Source of the DNA: Bacteroidaceae bacterium
GTDB lineage: Bacteria > Bacteroidota > Bacteroidia > Bacteroidales > Bacteroidaceae
Assembly (NCBI GenBank): GCA_024401275.1
Contig: JAKSLJ010000003.1
Span: 89,671-153,670 of the forward strand
Length of the DNA: 64,000 nt
Direction: 5' to 3'
Both the position numbers and the translations under genes were made by a program. The notes beneath the pieces were generated by a model that saw only the letters and a list, made by a program, of their open reading frames with translations, was not told the origin of the DNA and did no database searches. Below, piece after piece: positions 8,054 to 17,551 of this stretch. Position 1 is the stretch's first letter. Each line of letters opens with the position of its first letter.

Positions 8054-8929
8054 TTATTCAGTTTCTTTCAGTGCATGGTATAGTCTATCGATGATTTCGG
8101 AGTCAACGGTTTCGTCGAACTTGCGGGCGAAAAAGCGTGGGGAATTGGCAAGATAATCGTAGTCGGCAGTGCGCCAGATATACGGAAACCCTCTCTCCCA
8201 GTCAATCTCGCGCATATGGGTGGGCGCCGACTCGGGACTGAGACGGAAGAGGCGGTCTTGCCAACCGAGTTCCTTGATGAGAGTCGGCTTGTAGGTCTCG
8301 TCGCAGCTGCGGGAATAGCGGTATCTGCGGAGTATTTGGTCTTTGCGCTCCACGAGCTGTGAGACGAAAGCGTCGGTAACGCTGCACCAGTTGCCTCCAT
8401 GCATCCACTGCTCTGCGCCTTGCTGCTTGATGCCGAGAAGCTGCTGGAGCAGGATGAACGCCTTGCGTGCCCAACGATATAGGCGACGGAGCATCATGTT
8501 TGGATGCATCTGTTGCTTGGTGAATATCTGGTAGCGGAGATTGTCCTTGCGGCGGGGTAGGGGAGGCTGCATATAGGAGATGAATTCCTTGCCCTGGTTT
8601 TCTTGGCAGAAGCGGTGGATATAGTCTTGCGAATTGAGCGGCATATCGACTCCGCTGAGCAGGTGGTAGTAGTCGTAGTGCTGCTTGGCGTGGGCGTAGG
8701 CGAACAGTTTCAGTTCTGCTTCAACAAGCGAGATATGCCCCCAGTAGATCTCCACCTCGCGTGGCAATTCGTAAAGCCCGGAATGGTCGGTCTTCAAACA
8801 GGATAGGTCAAACCCCTTCACCTTCTTGTCAACGAGGATGAAGATGTCGTTGCGCTCGTCGTCTATCAGCGAGATGAGCTTTTGCAACTGTGAAATCTTG
8901 TTGTGAGCTATTATCAGGTATGCGTGCAT
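8054..8929 (-). CDS. Core-2/I-branching-type glycosyltransferase (GT14-like)
   Basis: 291 residues. The N-terminus MHAYLIIAHNKISQLQKLISLID plus DIFILVDKK, YWGHISLVEAELKLFAYA and HYDYYHLLSGVDMPL is the pattern of the Branch/core-2 I family of beta-1,6-N-acetylglucosaminyltransferase-like enzymes, common in Bacteroidales surface-glycan loci. The DxD-like element may be the SGVDMPL region. No signal peptide or membrane segment, so it is probably cytosolic and acts on lipid-linked glycans. It is followed at 35 bp by the epimerase/hydrolase gene and preceded by an acyltransferase gene, which suggests a small glycan-modifying neighbourhood. Confidence 0.75.
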   Translation of the reverse strand: MHAYLIIAHNKISQLQKLISLIDDERNDIFILVDKKVKGFDLSCLKTDHSGLYELPREVEIYWGHISLVEAELKLFAYAHAKQHYDYYHLLSGVDMPLNSQDYIHRFCQENQGKEFISYMQPPLPRRKDNLRYQIFTKQQMHPNMMLRRLYRWARKAFILLQQLLGIKQQGAEQWMHGGNWCSVTDAFVSQLVERKDQILRRYRYSRSCDETYKPTLIKELGWQDRLFRLSPESAPTHMREIDWERGFPYIWRTADYDYLANSPRFFARKFDETVDSEIIDRLYHALKETE

Positions 8930-8994
8930 TGAGGGAAAAATTGAAAATTGATAATTGAAAATTAAATCGTTAAATCATCAAATCGTCAAATCGT

Positions 8995-10065
8995 CTAGTT
9001 CTTAACTCCGAAGAGATATTTGCGGAATATCGGGCTGGTGCGGAGGACATTCGAGGTGATGAGACTGATGCCGATGACTACCATTGCGACGGAGAGTATC
9101 ATGACCAGCTCTACCGTTGCTCCGGGCTTGTTCTCCTTCAGCCACGGACCGACCATGTGGAGACGCGGCAGGAAGAAATAGTGGATGAGGTAGATGTCGA
9201 GAGTGCGGGTGCCGATATACTGCATGACGCGACCGAGGCGAGTCTGCTTCGAGAATGTCTGCTCATAATGGCGGAAGCACATGATGATGATGCCGAGGAA
9301 AGAGAAGATGGCTACGGTGCGCGGCAGATTAGCCCACATCATTCGCAGCGTGTGCCACTTGAAGAAGTCGAGACTGCTGATGAGTGCCACGACGACCACG
9401 AGGGCGAAGAACCAGTTCGTGTCGAAGAGTCTCTCTGCCTGCTTCCAGTATCTGCGGCAGACATTGCCGGTAACGAAGAAGCAGAAATACTGGGTGAACT
9501 GGGAGAAGCTGGTGTAGTCGCACCATGTTTCCTTCATGTATGTGAACTGCTTCGGCATGTAGTTGGTTTCGTAAGCCAGCATGGATATTACCCACAGCAC
9601 GAGGATGGGCAGCCACGAAGGCAGTTTGCCGTTGGTCCATTTGTTCAGTTTCGCTTCGAGATAGGCGAAGAGATAGTATATGATGAACATCATCAGCAGC
9701 ACATAGGTGAACCAGTAGCCGTCTTTAAGCGGCTTGGCGAGGGAGTCCATGAAGGCAGAACAAAAGTCCCTGTTGAAGACTGCCACATAGACGGCAAGGA
9801 AGATGATGGTAGGCACCATTTGTATGCGCAGTTTCTTGAGCAGCGAAGAGCCCAGCGTCTTGCCGCTCCAGACGGTCTTTGCGCTATATGCGAGGAAGCC
9901 GCTGACGAAGAAAAACAACGGCATTCTGAAGAGTATGAGGACATCCTGAATGGCTGTGTCTTTCGGCATGTAAACGCCAAAGCCAAAGTTCATCACATGG
10001 TGTGCTACTACGAGCATCATCGTGAATCCGCGCATGGCATCGAGCCATTCCATTCGCTTCTTCAT
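8995..10065 (-). CDS. Membrane acyltransferase, family 3
   Basis: 356 residues with about ten hydrophobic segments. The N-terminus MEWLDAMRGFTMMLVVAHHVMNF carries the conserved Arg and His of acyltransferase-3 (OafA/WecH-like) proteins, and RMPLFFFVSGFLAY follows. These integral inner-membrane enzymes move acetyl or similar groups onto surface polysaccharides or lipids. Neighbouring GT14-like and epimerase/hydrolase genes on the same strand fit a glycan-decoration role. The gaps on both sides (43 and 65 bp) hold A/T-rich short repeats. Confidence 0.8.
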   Translation of the reverse strand: MKKRMEWLDAMRGFTMMLVVAHHVMNFGFGVYMPKDTAIQDVLILFRMPLFFFVSGFLAYSAKTVWSGKTLGSSLLKKLRIQMVPTIIFLAVYVAVFNRDFCSAFMDSLAKPLKDGYWFTYVLLMMFIIYYLFAYLEAKLNKWTNGKLPSWLPILVLWVISMLAYETNYMPKQFTYMKETWCDYTSFSQFTQYFCFFVTGNVCRRYWKQAERLFDTNWFFALVVVVALISSLDFFKWHTLRMMWANLPRTVAIFSFLGIIIMCFRHYEQTFSKQTRLGRVMQYIGTRTLDIYLIHYFFLPRLHMVGPWLKENKPGATVELVMILSVAMVVIGISLITSNVLRTSPIFRKYLFGVKN

Positions 10066-10108
10066 TCGATAATTAATAATTAAAAATTAAAGATTAAAAA
10101 TTTGCCCC

Positions 10109-10747
10109 TTACAGCATGTTGACAATTTCCATCGGAGTTTCGGCGAACATAGTTGCCCCTACACCTTCGAGGAACTTGCGGTCGCGGAAGCCCCAAAGCA
10201 CTGATATGCAAGGCAGTCCGGCATTCTGAGCTGTCTCCAAATCGACATTGCTGTCGCCGATGTAGATGCAGTTTTCCGGAGTCTCGCCGAGCTCGCGGAT
10301 AGCCTTGAAGACCATGTCTGGAGCGGGCTTGTTCTGCACATCGGGAGTGTCGCCTACAGCCACATCGATATAGTCGCCGAAGAAGTGCTTCACGAGGGGC
10401 TTTGTGGCGGTGTCAATCTTGTTGCTCACCACTGCCATCTTCACACCGCGCTCCTTCAGTGCGGCAAGCAGGGGGATGATGCCGTCGTAAGGTCGGGTGA
10501 AGTCGAGGTTGTGCTCCATGTAGTAAACCTGGAAGTCGGCATAGGCTTTCTCGTAGAGATCGTCGTCAGCATCGGCTGGCAGAGCGCGGCGCATGAGTGT
10601 GCGCACGCCGTTGCCCACCATCCAGCGCACCTCGTCAACCGTATGCTCTGGCATGGCGTTCTGGCGGAGTGCGTAGTTTACGGCATTCGCCAGGTCGTCT
10701 ATGGTATTGAGCAGGGTGCCGTCAAGGTCGAATATGCAAGTCTTCAT
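10109..10747 (-). CDS. HAD-family phosphatase, phosphoglycolate phosphatase-like
   Basis: 212 residues, cytosolic. HAD motif I is DLDGTLLNT (Asp6 nucleophile, Asp8), motif II SNK at about 110, motif III Lys in NKPAPDM, and motif IV IGDSNVDLE (about 165). The cap between motifs I and II is alpha-helical, as in the Gph/PGMB-like subfamily (about 220 residues). Likely substrates are small phosphoesters such as 2-phosphoglycolate, but specificity cannot be fixed by eye. It is 9 bp downstream of the S41 protease gene and probably co-transcribed with it. Confidence 0.78.
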   Translation of the reverse strand: MKTCIFDLDGTLLNTIDDLANAVNYALRQNAMPEHTVDEVRWMVGNGVRTLMRRALPADADDDLYEKAYADFQVYYMEHNLDFTRPYDGIIPLLAALKERGVKMAVVSNKIDTATKPLVKHFFGDYIDVAVGDTPDVQNKPAPDMVFKAIRELGETPENCIYIGDSNVDLETAQNAGLPCISVLWGFRDRKFLEGVGATMFAETPMEIVNML

Positions 10748-10756
10748 GTTCTCCTG

Positions 10757-12346
10757 TTATTTGCTGCTTAGTTCGGTCAATGCCCTCTGGATGAGGTCGT
10801 TCGTCTCGTTCACTATCTTGAAGTACTCGGTCATGGTCCAGATGTCGCGGGCGATGAGAGCCTTGAGATGGAGCTTGGCTTCAGTAGCGGCTTTTGCTTT
10901 CTCCTCATCGTCGGTTGGCGTGATTTTCTGCTTTTCTGCCTCGGCGAAGATATCGTCGATGACGCTCTGTGGCACCTCGAAGCGCTTGTTGAAGTCGTCG
11001 AAGTTCTTGTATTCCGCCTCGATGCTCTTGCGCTCCTTGTCTATATATTTAAGGTTCGCGTTGATGATGAGGCTCTTGGCAGAGATGGAGCGATAGAACT
11101 TTGTGTATTTCATCGTGTCGAGCGGCACGAAGATGTCAGGCATGATGCCGCCGCCACCATAGACGAGGCGGTGCTCATTGAGGGTGTAGTACTTCAGCGA
11201 GTCGTTGAAGTGGATGCTGTCGGCATTGGTGAACTCGCCGTTCTTGAAGCGCGTCTCAAGGTCGTTCTGGTATGCTTTCTTGTCGCCCTTGGTATATGGC
11301 TTCTGGATGCAGCGACCCGACGGAGTGTAGTAGTGGGCTACGGTGAGGCGGATCATTGAACCGTCGGTCATTTCCACTGGGCGCTGTACGAGTCCCTTGC
11401 CGTAAGTGCGGCGACCGATGATGGTGCCGCGGTCATTGTCCTGCATTGCTCCGGCAAAGATTTCGGATGCAGAGGCAGAGTATTCGTTGACGAGCACTAC
11501 TACCTTTTTCTTCTTCTGTTCGCCCTTGTCGTCGGCTTTGTAGTCCTGGCGCTTCTGTGTGCGACCTTCGGTGTAAACTATCAGGTCGCCCTTGTTGAGG
11601 AACTGGTTGCAGAGGAGCACGGCGGTCTGCAGATAGCCTCCGCCATTGTCCTGAAGGTCGATGATGATGCTCTTGACCTTGTTTTTCTCCTCAATGGCCT
11701 GGAGAGCCTTCACGAACTCCTTGTAGGTTGTGGCGCCGAAGCTGCCGATGCGGATATAGGCTACACCCGGACGGATGAGGTAGGAAGCATCGATGGTGGT
11801 TACAGGAATCTTGTCGCGAGTGATGGTGAAGGTAAGTACGCCGTCAATGCCGCGACGGACTACGCCGATGTTCACCTTGGTGCCCTTAGGACCGCGCAGC
11901 TTCTTCATGATCTTGTTCTTGTCCATCTTGACTCCCGCAATGGCGGTGTCATTGACTGACACTATGCGGTCGCCAGCGAGCACTCCGGCTTTCTCCGATG
12001 GTCCGCCGTTGATGGTCTGGATGACCATGAGCGTGTCTTCCACCATGTTGAACTGCACTCCGATGCCGTCGAAATTGCCCTGCAGCGGCTCGTTGAGTTC
12101 TCTTGTCTCTTCTGGAGTGGTATAGGAAGAGTGCGGGTCGAGCTTCTCCAGCATTCCCCTGATGGCATCCTCCACGAGCTTGTTTTCGTCAACGGAATCC
12201 ACATAGAGATTGTTTATCGCCACTTCCGCCCATTGCAGCTTTTGGAGTGGCGAGTCCTTGCCTGTGTTTATCCTGAACTGTGCCGACGCTGCGGTGCTGA
12301 AGAGCACGAGGCAGAGGGTGATTATAGAAAAAATCCTTGTTTTCAT
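10757..12346 (-). CDS. Carboxy-terminal processing protease, S41 family
   Basis: 529 residues from the ATG at 12346, chosen because MKTRIFSIITLCLVLFSTAASAQ is a clean signal peptide; a longer frame reaches 12424 but adds an unlikely N-tail. Order: N-terminal helical region, PDZ domain (about 75-155, GIGVQFNMVEDTLMVIQ and AGVLAGDRIVSVND), then the S41 core with catalytic Ser in NEYSASASEIFAG (about 300) and Lys in RTYGKGLVQ (about 325). Such periplasmic proteases degrade or trim envelope proteins and respond to C-terminal residues. It lies 40 bp after parE and 9 bp before the HAD gene. Confidence 0.88.
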   Translation of the reverse strand: MKTRIFSIITLCLVLFSTAASAQFRINTGKDSPLQKLQWAEVAINNLYVDSVDENKLVEDAIRGMLEKLDPHSSYTTPEETRELNEPLQGNFDGIGVQFNMVEDTLMVIQTINGGPSEKAGVLAGDRIVSVNDTAIAGVKMDKNKIMKKLRGPKGTKVNIGVVRRGIDGVLTFTITRDKIPVTTIDASYLIRPGVAYIRIGSFGATTYKEFVKALQAIEEKNKVKSIIIDLQDNGGGYLQTAVLLCNQFLNKGDLIVYTEGRTQKRQDYKADDKGEQKKKKVVVLVNEYSASASEIFAGAMQDNDRGTIIGRRTYGKGLVQRPVEMTDGSMIRLTVAHYYTPSGRCIQKPYTKGDKKAYQNDLETRFKNGEFTNADSIHFNDSLKYYTLNEHRLVYGGGGIMPDIFVPLDTMKYTKFYRSISAKSLIINANLKYIDKERKSIEAEYKNFDDFNKRFEVPQSVIDDIFAEAEKQKITPTDDEEKAKAATEAKLHLKALIARDIWTMTEYFKIVNETNDLIQRALTELSSK

Positions 12347-12386
12347 TTGCTTGTCGTTTGAGTGTTTTTGTTGATTGTGTGGGCTA

Positions 12387-14339
12387 TTAATCCACGAAAA
12401 AGTCTTCCGGCTTGTCTTCTTCAATGACGATGTTGTCGATGATGAAGCTCTGGCGCTCCGGAGTGTTCTTGCCCATGTAATATTCGAGGAGCTTTTGTAC
12501 TTGGTCGGTCTTCTGGAGAGTAACCTGCTCTAGTCGCATATCCTCGCCGATGAAGCCGCGGAACTCGTCAGGCGAAATCTCACCTAGACCTTTGAATCGG
12601 GTGATTTCCGGTTCCTTGCCGAGAGCCGCTATGGCAGCCTGTCGCTCCTCGTCGGAGTAGCAGTAGCGCGTGATGAAGTCGCCCTTTGACTGCTGTTCCT
12701 TCTCGGTGAGTGACTTCTTGTCCTTGATTTTCGTGCGCTTGTTGCGAACGCGGAAGAGCGGAGTCTGAAGCACATAGACATGGCCTTTCTTGATAAGGTC
12801 AGGGAAGAACTGGAGGAAGAATGTGATGATGAGCAGTCGGATGTGCATGCCATCGACATCGGCATCGGTAGCTACGATGACCTTGTTGTAGCGCAGCGTG
12901 TCGAGTCCCTGCTCTATGTCGAGGGCAGCCTGAAGGAGATTGAACTCCTCGTTCTCATAGACCACCTTCTTGGTGAGTCCGAAGCAGTTGAGCGGTTTAC
13001 CACGCAGAGAGAAAACTGCCTGAGTGTTCGGGTCGCGACTCTTTGTGATAGATCCTGATGCAGAGTCACCCTCAGTGATGAAGATGGCACTTTCCTCCTT
13101 GCGGTCGTTCTTTGCATCAGAGAAATGGATGCGGCAGTCGCGGAGCTTGCGGTTGTGGAGGTTTGCCTTCTTTGCGCGCTCCTTTGCTATCTTTGCCACG
13201 CCAGCCATAGCCTTTCGTGCCGACTCGCTCTGCTGGACTTTCTGGAGAATGGTTTCGGCAATGTCGGGATTCTTGTGGAGGTAGTTATCGACATGCTCCT
13301 TTATGAAGTCGCCGACATATTTGTTTATGCTCACGCCCTCAGGAGCCATGGTGAGCGAACCGAGCTTGATCTTGGTCTGCGACTCGAAGACCGGCTCCTC
13401 AACATTGACTGCAATGGCGGCGCAGAGTCCGGTGCGGATGTCTATCGGCTCGTAGTTCTTGCCCGAGAATTCCTTGATGGTCTTCGCGATATGCTCCTTG
13501 AAAGCCGACTGGTGAGTACCGCCCTGAGTGGTATATTGACCGTTTACGAAAGAGTAGTACTCGTCGCTGTTCTGCTTATCGACATGGGTGAAGGCAATCT
13601 CGATGTCCTCGCCGACGAGGTGGATGATAGGGTAGAGGCTCTCTGCCGTCATGCGGTCGGTGAGCAGGTCGGCAAGTCCGTTGCGCGACGCTATGCGCTT
13701 TCCATTATATATTATGGCGAGTCCGGTATTGAGGTAGGTGTAGTTTCGGAGCATGTCGCCCACGAAAGCCGGCACGAACTTGTAGTTCTTGAAGAGCGTG
13801 TCGTCAGGAGTGAACTTCACCATCGTTCCGTTTTCCTCTTCCGTAGGCATGGTGTTGTCCGTCTGCAGCTGACCTTTAGCGAAGGTGAGTATGCGGACCT
13901 GTCCCTCGCGGTAAGAGCGCACTTCAAACTCGGAGCTGAGGGCATTGACCGCCTTTAGACCGACACCGTTCAGTCCGACGCTCTTCTTGAAGGCTTTGGA
14001 GTCGTACTTACCGCCGGTGTTCAGCATGCTTACCGCCTCGACGAGCTTGCCTTGCGGAATGCCACGACCATAGTCGCGTATGCTGACGCGGAGATTTTCC
14101 TCCATGTCAACCTCGATTTTCTTTCCTGCGTTCATCTTGAACTCGTCGATGGAGTTGTCGATGACTTCCTTCAGGAGCACATAAATACCGTCTTCTTGCA
14201 GCGAACCGTCGCCGAGACGACCGATGTACATACCCGGACGGAGTCGGACATGCTCCATGTCGGACAGGTGCCGGATGTTGTCGTCTTCGTATTCTACAGT
14301 ATCGCCTATTTGCTGGTTCTTGATATCTTGTTCTGCCAT
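12387..14339 (-). CDS. parE: DNA topoisomerase IV subunit B (ParE-type)
   Basis: 650 residues. The GHKL ATPase has [17 protein letters not shown] and [18 protein letters not shown]. The transducer follows, then the TOPRIM domain with TEGDSASGS and [10 protein letters not shown], and a C-terminus ending soon after [10 protein letters not shown]. The length fits ParE better than most GyrB proteins (usually 640-800), and the EGDSASGS variant is typical of the Bacteroidota ParE group. It pairs with ParC for chromosome decatenation. The start at 14339 is chosen over an upstream frame reaching 14474 because the latter runs through the promoter at 14373-14403 and a CAAA tract. Confidence 0.87.
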   Translation of the reverse strand: MAEQDIKNQQIGDTVEYEDDNIRHLSDMEHVRLRPGMYIGRLGDGSLQEDGIYVLLKEVIDNSIDEFKMNAGKKIEVDMEENLRVSIRDYGRGIPQGKLVEAVSMLNTGGKYDSKAFKKSVGLNGVGLKAVNALSSEFEVRSYREGQVRILTFAKGQLQTDNTMPTEEENGTMVKFTPDDTLFKNYKFVPAFVGDMLRNYTYLNTGLAIIYNGKRIASRNGLADLLTDRMTAESLYPIIHLVGEDIEIAFTHVDKQNSDEYYSFVNGQYTTQGGTHQSAFKEHIAKTIKEFSGKNYEPIDIRTGLCAAIAVNVEEPVFESQTKIKLGSLTMAPEGVSINKYVGDFIKEHVDNYLHKNPDIAETILQKVQQSESARKAMAGVAKIAKERAKKANLHNRKLRDCRIHFSDAKNDRKEESAIFITEGDSASGSITKSRDPNTQAVFSLRGKPLNCFGLTKKVVYENEEFNLLQAALDIEQGLDTLRYNKVIVATDADVDGMHIRLLIITFFLQFFPDLIKKGHVYVLQTPLFRVRNKRTKIKDKKSLTEKEQQSKGDFITRYCYSDEERQAAIAALGKEPEITRFKGLGEISPDEFRGFIGEDMRLEQVTLQKTDQVQKLLEYYMGKNTPERQSFIIDNIVIEEDKPEDFFVD

Positions 14340-14372
14340 GACTTTTAGATTTCCATATTGCACAATTCGTTG

Positions 14373-14403
14373 CAAATTTACTGCTTTTTGAATTGTTTTC
14401 AAA
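14373..14403 (-). promoter_or_regulatory. Promoter of parE
   Basis: On the minus strand TTTG (14403-14400), a 19-bp spacer, then TAAATTTG (14380-14373), matching the Bacteroidota sigma-ABfr consensus. It implies a leader of about 25-30 nt before the ATG at 14339 and supports that start. Confidence 0.75.
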
Positions 14404-14690
14404 ATCTTTGTCGGAAAAAATGAAAAAAAAGCCGAGAAAAGTTGCAAAACGCAAACAAACAAACAAACAAACAAACAAAAATTGTCTTAGTTATGCATGA
14501 AATTAGGCGAGTTTATAGCCTATCGGCTAGAAATCTGATTGTGGAAATCTTTTGAGGAAATATTTCTGGCGTTAGCCTTAAGATTTCTACGAAGTTAAGA
14601 TTTGACTTTCCCTTTGGCCGTCGAGCTACGCTCAGCGCTTGCGATGCTCTGCCTTTAGTGCAGAGAACCTTCTTGCGTAAGCAATAAGAA
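14404..14690. other. Gene-free stretch between parE and tRNA-Gln
   Basis: Contains a (CAAA)n tract at 14447-14480 and unremarkable sequence after it. No supported gene, RNA or promoter was seen in 14490-14690. Confidence 0.5.
14447..14480. repeat. (CAAA)n tract
   Basis: GCAAAACGCAAAC followed by six to seven CAAA units, just upstream of the parE promoter. Of the three similar tracts in the window this is the longest pure run; slippage is likely. Confidence 0.65.
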
Positions 14691-14731
14691 TAAAAAAATA
14701 AACGAGCTGACTCGGAAGTCAGCTCGTTTTT
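14691..14731 (-). terminator. Terminator of tRNA-Gln
   Basis: Perfect 12-bp stem AACGAGCTGACT / AGTCAGCTCGTT at 14701-14728 with a 4-nt loop. Read on the minus strand it is followed by a T-rich run (14700-14691). It starts within 10 bp of the tRNA 3' end. Confidence 0.82.
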
Positions 14732-14735
14732 CGTG

Positions 14736-14806
14736 TTGGGCTACCCGGATTCGAACCAGGAAAGGCAGGACCAGAATCTGCAGTGTTACCATTACACCAT
14801 AGCCCA
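14736..14806 (-). tRNA. tRNA-Gln (anticodon CTG)
   Basis: On the minus strand the acceptor TGGGCTA (from 14806) pairs with TAGCCCA (to 14737), with discriminator A at 14736. The D-arm is GGTGTAATGGTAACAC. The anticodon loop TTCTGGT gives CTG. The T-arm is CCTGGTTCGAATCCGGG. CCA is not encoded, as usual in Bacteroidales. The last anticodon-stem pair is A-C (31-39), a minor oddity. The gene has its own promoter at 14877-14907 and its own terminator. Confidence 0.93.
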
Positions 14807-14876
14807 ATCTTTTATGTTTGCTATTCACTTAAACTTGACCCGTTTGAGCGCCGTTCGTTCTTGTGTTTAGCGGGTG

Positions 14877-14907
14877 CAAAGGTAAAGAGTTTTTTGTAAA
14901 CTGCAAA
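14877..14907 (-). promoter_or_regulatory. Promoter of tRNA-Gln
   Basis: Minus strand TTTG (14907-14904), a 19-bp spacer, TACCTTTG (14884-14877): a full match to the Bacteroidota consensus, about 65 bp before the tRNA 5' end. Confidence 0.75.
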
Positions 14908-14978
14908 GAAAAAGAGGGAATTTTTCATAAAAAACTATAAAATTTTTGATTTTAAGCGGAAAATAAGGTTAAATTTCG

Positions 14979-14986
14979 TAATTTTG
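14979..14986 (+). promoter_or_regulatory. -7 element of the rsfS promoter
   Basis: TAATTTTG 67 bp before rsfS. No TTTG at the ideal spacing was found, so only the -7 part is supported. Confidence 0.5.
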
Positions 14987-15052
14987 CACCTGATATGTTC
15001 AATAAAGAATAATAGAATAAAAACAACCAAAAGACAAAACATAAACTGAAAT

Positions 15053-15415
15053 ATGCAAAGTAACAAGTTAGTAGATGCCATTATAGACGGTATCGAAGAG
15101 AAAAAAGGAGAAGACATAGTTGTTATTGACCTCGACGGTGTGGAGGGTGCAATATGCCAATTCTTCGTGATATGTTCCGGAAACTCACCTATACAGGTTG
15201 ATGCTATCGCCGACTCTGTAGAGGAATGCGCTCGCAAGCAGGCTGGCGAAAAGCCGGTGCGCGTGGTCGGTCGCGAGAACTCTCAGTGGGTGGCGATGGA
15301 CTATACAGACGTGATGGTCCACATCTTCCTCCCGGAAACACGCGAGTATTATCGCATAGAAGATCTCTGGCAGGATGCGGAAATCTTTGACGAAATAGAA
15401 GAAACTGAAGAATAA
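15053..15415 (+). CDS. rsfS: Ribosomal silencing factor RsfS
   Basis: 120 residues, the family length. Iojap/RsfS features include EEKKGEDIVVIDLDG, CQFFVICSGNSPIQVDAIADSVEE, GRENSQWVAMDYTDVMVHIFLPETREYYRIEDLW. RsfS binds ribosomal protein L14 and keeps the subunits apart when nutrients are short. The acidic tail DEIEETEE is species-specific. The stop codon is 2 bp before ftsH; rsfS-ftsH-cdsA is a common Bacteroidales order. Confidence 0.93.
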   Translation: MQSNKLVDAIIDGIEEKKGEDIVVIDLDGVEGAICQFFVICSGNSPIQVDAIADSVEECARKQAGEKPVRVVGRENSQWVAMDYTDVMVHIFLPETREYYRIEDLWQDAEIFDEIEETEE

Positions 15416-15417
15416 TT

Positions 15418-17475
15418 ATGGCGAACAACACATTACAGCCGAAAGACAATAAGCAGAACCAACCGAAGAAACCGAAGTTCGGCATGAACTGGTTTTACAT
15501 CATGGTGATGGCTGCGTTGCTCGGCGCATATATGTTTGGTGGCGATAAAACGACGGACTCGAGCATTTCAAAGCCTGCCACATACTCTGAATTCCAGAAG
15601 TATGTGAAGGAAGGCTATGTGCAAAGCATTACTATTAATAATGTGGAGCATGAAATGGAACTGCACTTGAAGCCGGAGAAGATTCGCGAAATTTTCAAAC
15701 AGCCTGCCAAGCAGACGGGCAAGTCGCCATATCTGCTCGTGCAGTATGGCAGCGCAGAAAAGGTGGAAAACTTCCTCGAAGAACAGAAGAAGGCGAAGAA
15801 ATATACTGGCAGCATAACCTACGACAACAAGCAGCACAGCGAGTGGTGGGATATTCTGATCAGCTTCGGACCTATCCTGTTGCTCGTGCTTTTCTGGGTG
15901 TTCCTCTTCCGTGGCGCAGGCGGTGGCGGCGGTTTCGGCGGCGGCATCTTCGGCGTGGGCAAGAGCAAGGCAAAGATTTACGAGAAGGGCGAAGGCACTT
16001 CCGTAACCTTCAAGGATGTTGCCGGACAGGAAGGCGCTAAGCAGGAAGTGCAGGAAATCGTTGAGTTCTTGAAGAATCCGAACAAGTTTACCGAACTTGG
16101 CGGTAAGATACCAAAGGGCGCATTGCTCGTGGGACCTCCGGGAACTGGTAAGACTCTCCTTGCGAAAGCTGTTGCCGGCGAGGCTGGCGTGCCATTCCTC
16201 TCGCTGAGCGGTTCCGACTTCGTGGAGATGTTCGTCGGTGTGGGTGCTTCCCGCGTGCGTGACCTTTTCCGTCAGGCAAAGGAGAAGTCGCCATGTATCA
16301 TCTTCATTGACGAGATTGATGCCGTCGGTCGTTCGCGTGCAAAGAACCCGAACATGGGTGGAAACGACGAGCGCGAAAATACTCTTAACGCACTCCTTAC
16401 CGAGATGGACGGTTTCGGCACAAACTCTGGCGTCATCGTTTTGGCTGCGACAAACCGTGCCGACATGCTCGACTCGGCTCTGCTCCGTGCAGGTCGCTTT
16501 GACCGTCAGATAAATGTCGATCTCCCTAACCTCAATGAGCGAAAGGCTATCTTCGGCGTTCACCTGAAGCCGCTGAAACTTGACGAGAGCGTTGACTCTA
16601 CATATTTGGCTCGCCAGACTCCGGGATTCTCCGGCGCTGACATTGCCAATGTATGCAATGAGGCGGCTCTTATCGCAGCACGCAATAACCACGAGAAGGT
16701 TGTGGCACAGGACTTCCTTGATGCCGTGGACAGAATAATCGGCGGTCTTGAGAAGAAGACTAAGGTGATGACTGATGCAGAGAAGCGCACTATCGCACTT
16801 CACGAAGCAGGTCATGCCACTATCTCTTGGTTCCTTGAATTCGCCAATCCGCTGGTAAAGGTGAGCATAGTGCCTCGCGGTCGTGCTCTCGGTGCAGCAT
16901 GGTATATGCCGGAAGAGCGTCAGATAACTACGAAAGAGGCTATGCTCGACGAGATGTGCTCGCTCCTTGGCGGTCGTGCGGCAGAGGAATTGTTTGTCGG
17001 CCATATCTCATCGGGTGCGATGAACGACCTGGAGCGCTCTACAAAGCAGGCTTACTCTATGATAGCATATATGGGTATGGGCGATAAACTGCCTAACCTC
17101 TGCTACTATAATAATTATGAGTATCAGTTCCAGAAGCCATATTCAGAGTCAACTGCCCGCCTTATCGACGAGGAGGTGCTGAAGATGGTCAACGAACAGT
17201 ATGCTCGCGCAAAGCAGGTTCTTACTGAACATAAGGAAGGCCATAACAAGTTGGCTGAAGTGCTCATGGAGCGTGAGGTCATCATGGCAGAAGATGTTGA
17301 GAAAATCTTCGGTCCTCGTCCGTTCGTTAGCCGTTCGCAGGAAATCCTTGCAGCCGAAGAAGCTGCACGCAAGGCTGAGGAGGAAGAGGAAGCGCGCCGC
17401 AAGGAACTGGCAGAGAAAATGGCTGCCGAGCGTTTCCCTGATGTGAAACCTGAGGAGGATAAAGCGGAATCCTGA
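15418..17475 (+). CDS. ftsH: ATP-dependent zinc metalloprotease FtsH
   Basis: 685 residues. Two membrane segments (about 24-40 and 144-164) flank a periplasmic domain. A Gly-rich linker follows, then the AAA domain with GPPGTGKT (about 238-245), [12 protein letters not shown], and the second region of homology through [20 protein letters not shown]. The protease zinc motif is HEAGH (about 462-466). The C-terminus is a Glu/Lys-rich coil. It degrades membrane and short-lived cytosolic proteins as a hexamer. Start ATG 2 bp after rsfS. Confidence 0.97.
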   Translation: MANNTLQPKDNKQNQPKKPKFGMNWFYIMVMAALLGAYMFGGDKTTDSSISKPATYSEFQKYVKEGYVQSITINNVEHEMELHLKPEKIREIFKQPAKQTGKSPYLLVQYGSAEKVENFLEEQKKAKKYTGSITYDNKQHSEWWDILISFGPILLLVLFWVFLFRGAGGGGGFGGGIFGVGKSKAKIYEKGEGTSVTFKDVAGQEGAKQEVQEIVEFLKNPNKFTELGGKIPKGALLVGPPGTGKTLLAKAVAGEAGVPFLSLSGSDFVEMFVGVGASRVRDLFRQAKEKSPCIIFIDEIDAVGRSRAKNPNMGGNDERENTLNALLTEMDGFGTNSGVIVLAATNRADMLDSALLRAGRFDRQINVDLPNLNERKAIFGVHLKPLKLDESVDSTYLARQTPGFSGADIANVCNEAALIAARNNHEKVVAQDFLDAVDRIIGGLEKKTKVMTDAEKRTIALHEAGHATISWFLEFANPLVKVSIVPRGRALGAAWYMPEERQITTKEAMLDEMCSLLGGRAAEELFVGHISSGAMNDLERSTKQAYSMIAYMGMGDKLPNLCYYNNYEYQFQKPYSESTARLIDEEVLKMVNEQYARAKQVLTEHKEGHNKLAEVLMEREVIMAEDVEKIFGPRPFVSRSQEILAAEEAARKAEEEEEARRKELAEKMAAERFPDVKPEEDKAES

Positions 17476-17486
17476 ATGCAGAATTA

Positions 17487-17545
17487 AATCCGTAAATTGT
17501 AAATTAGTAAATCCGTAAATTGTAAATTAGAAAATCCGTAAATCA
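17487..17545. repeat. 23-bp tandem repeat between ftsH and cdsA
   Basis: AATCCGTAAAT begins at 17487, 17510 and 17533, a 23-bp period with two nearly identical full units and a partial third. It lies in the 76-bp gap between the two genes. Function unknown; copy number is likely to vary between strains. Confidence 0.7.
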
Positions 17546-17551
17546 TCTAAG

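Noticed and set aside
9157-10083. 308-codon plus-strand open frame over the acyltransferase
   Set aside because: Very acidic, His/Glu-rich low-complexity translation typical of antisense to a membrane protein gene. The minus-strand gene has clear motifs.
13125-13958. 277-codon plus-strand open frame inside parE
   Set aside because: Antisense shadow of the ParE ATPase and transducer region.
14340-14474. Extended N-terminus for ParE
   Set aside because: The added codons run through a full-consensus promoter and a CAAA tract, and encode a Phe/Cys-rich tail absent from the family.
15568-17004. 478-codon minus-strand open frame inside ftsH
   Set aside because: The plus strand encodes a complete FtsH with all motifs. 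The antisense frame has no recognisable domain and is a by-product of codon bias.
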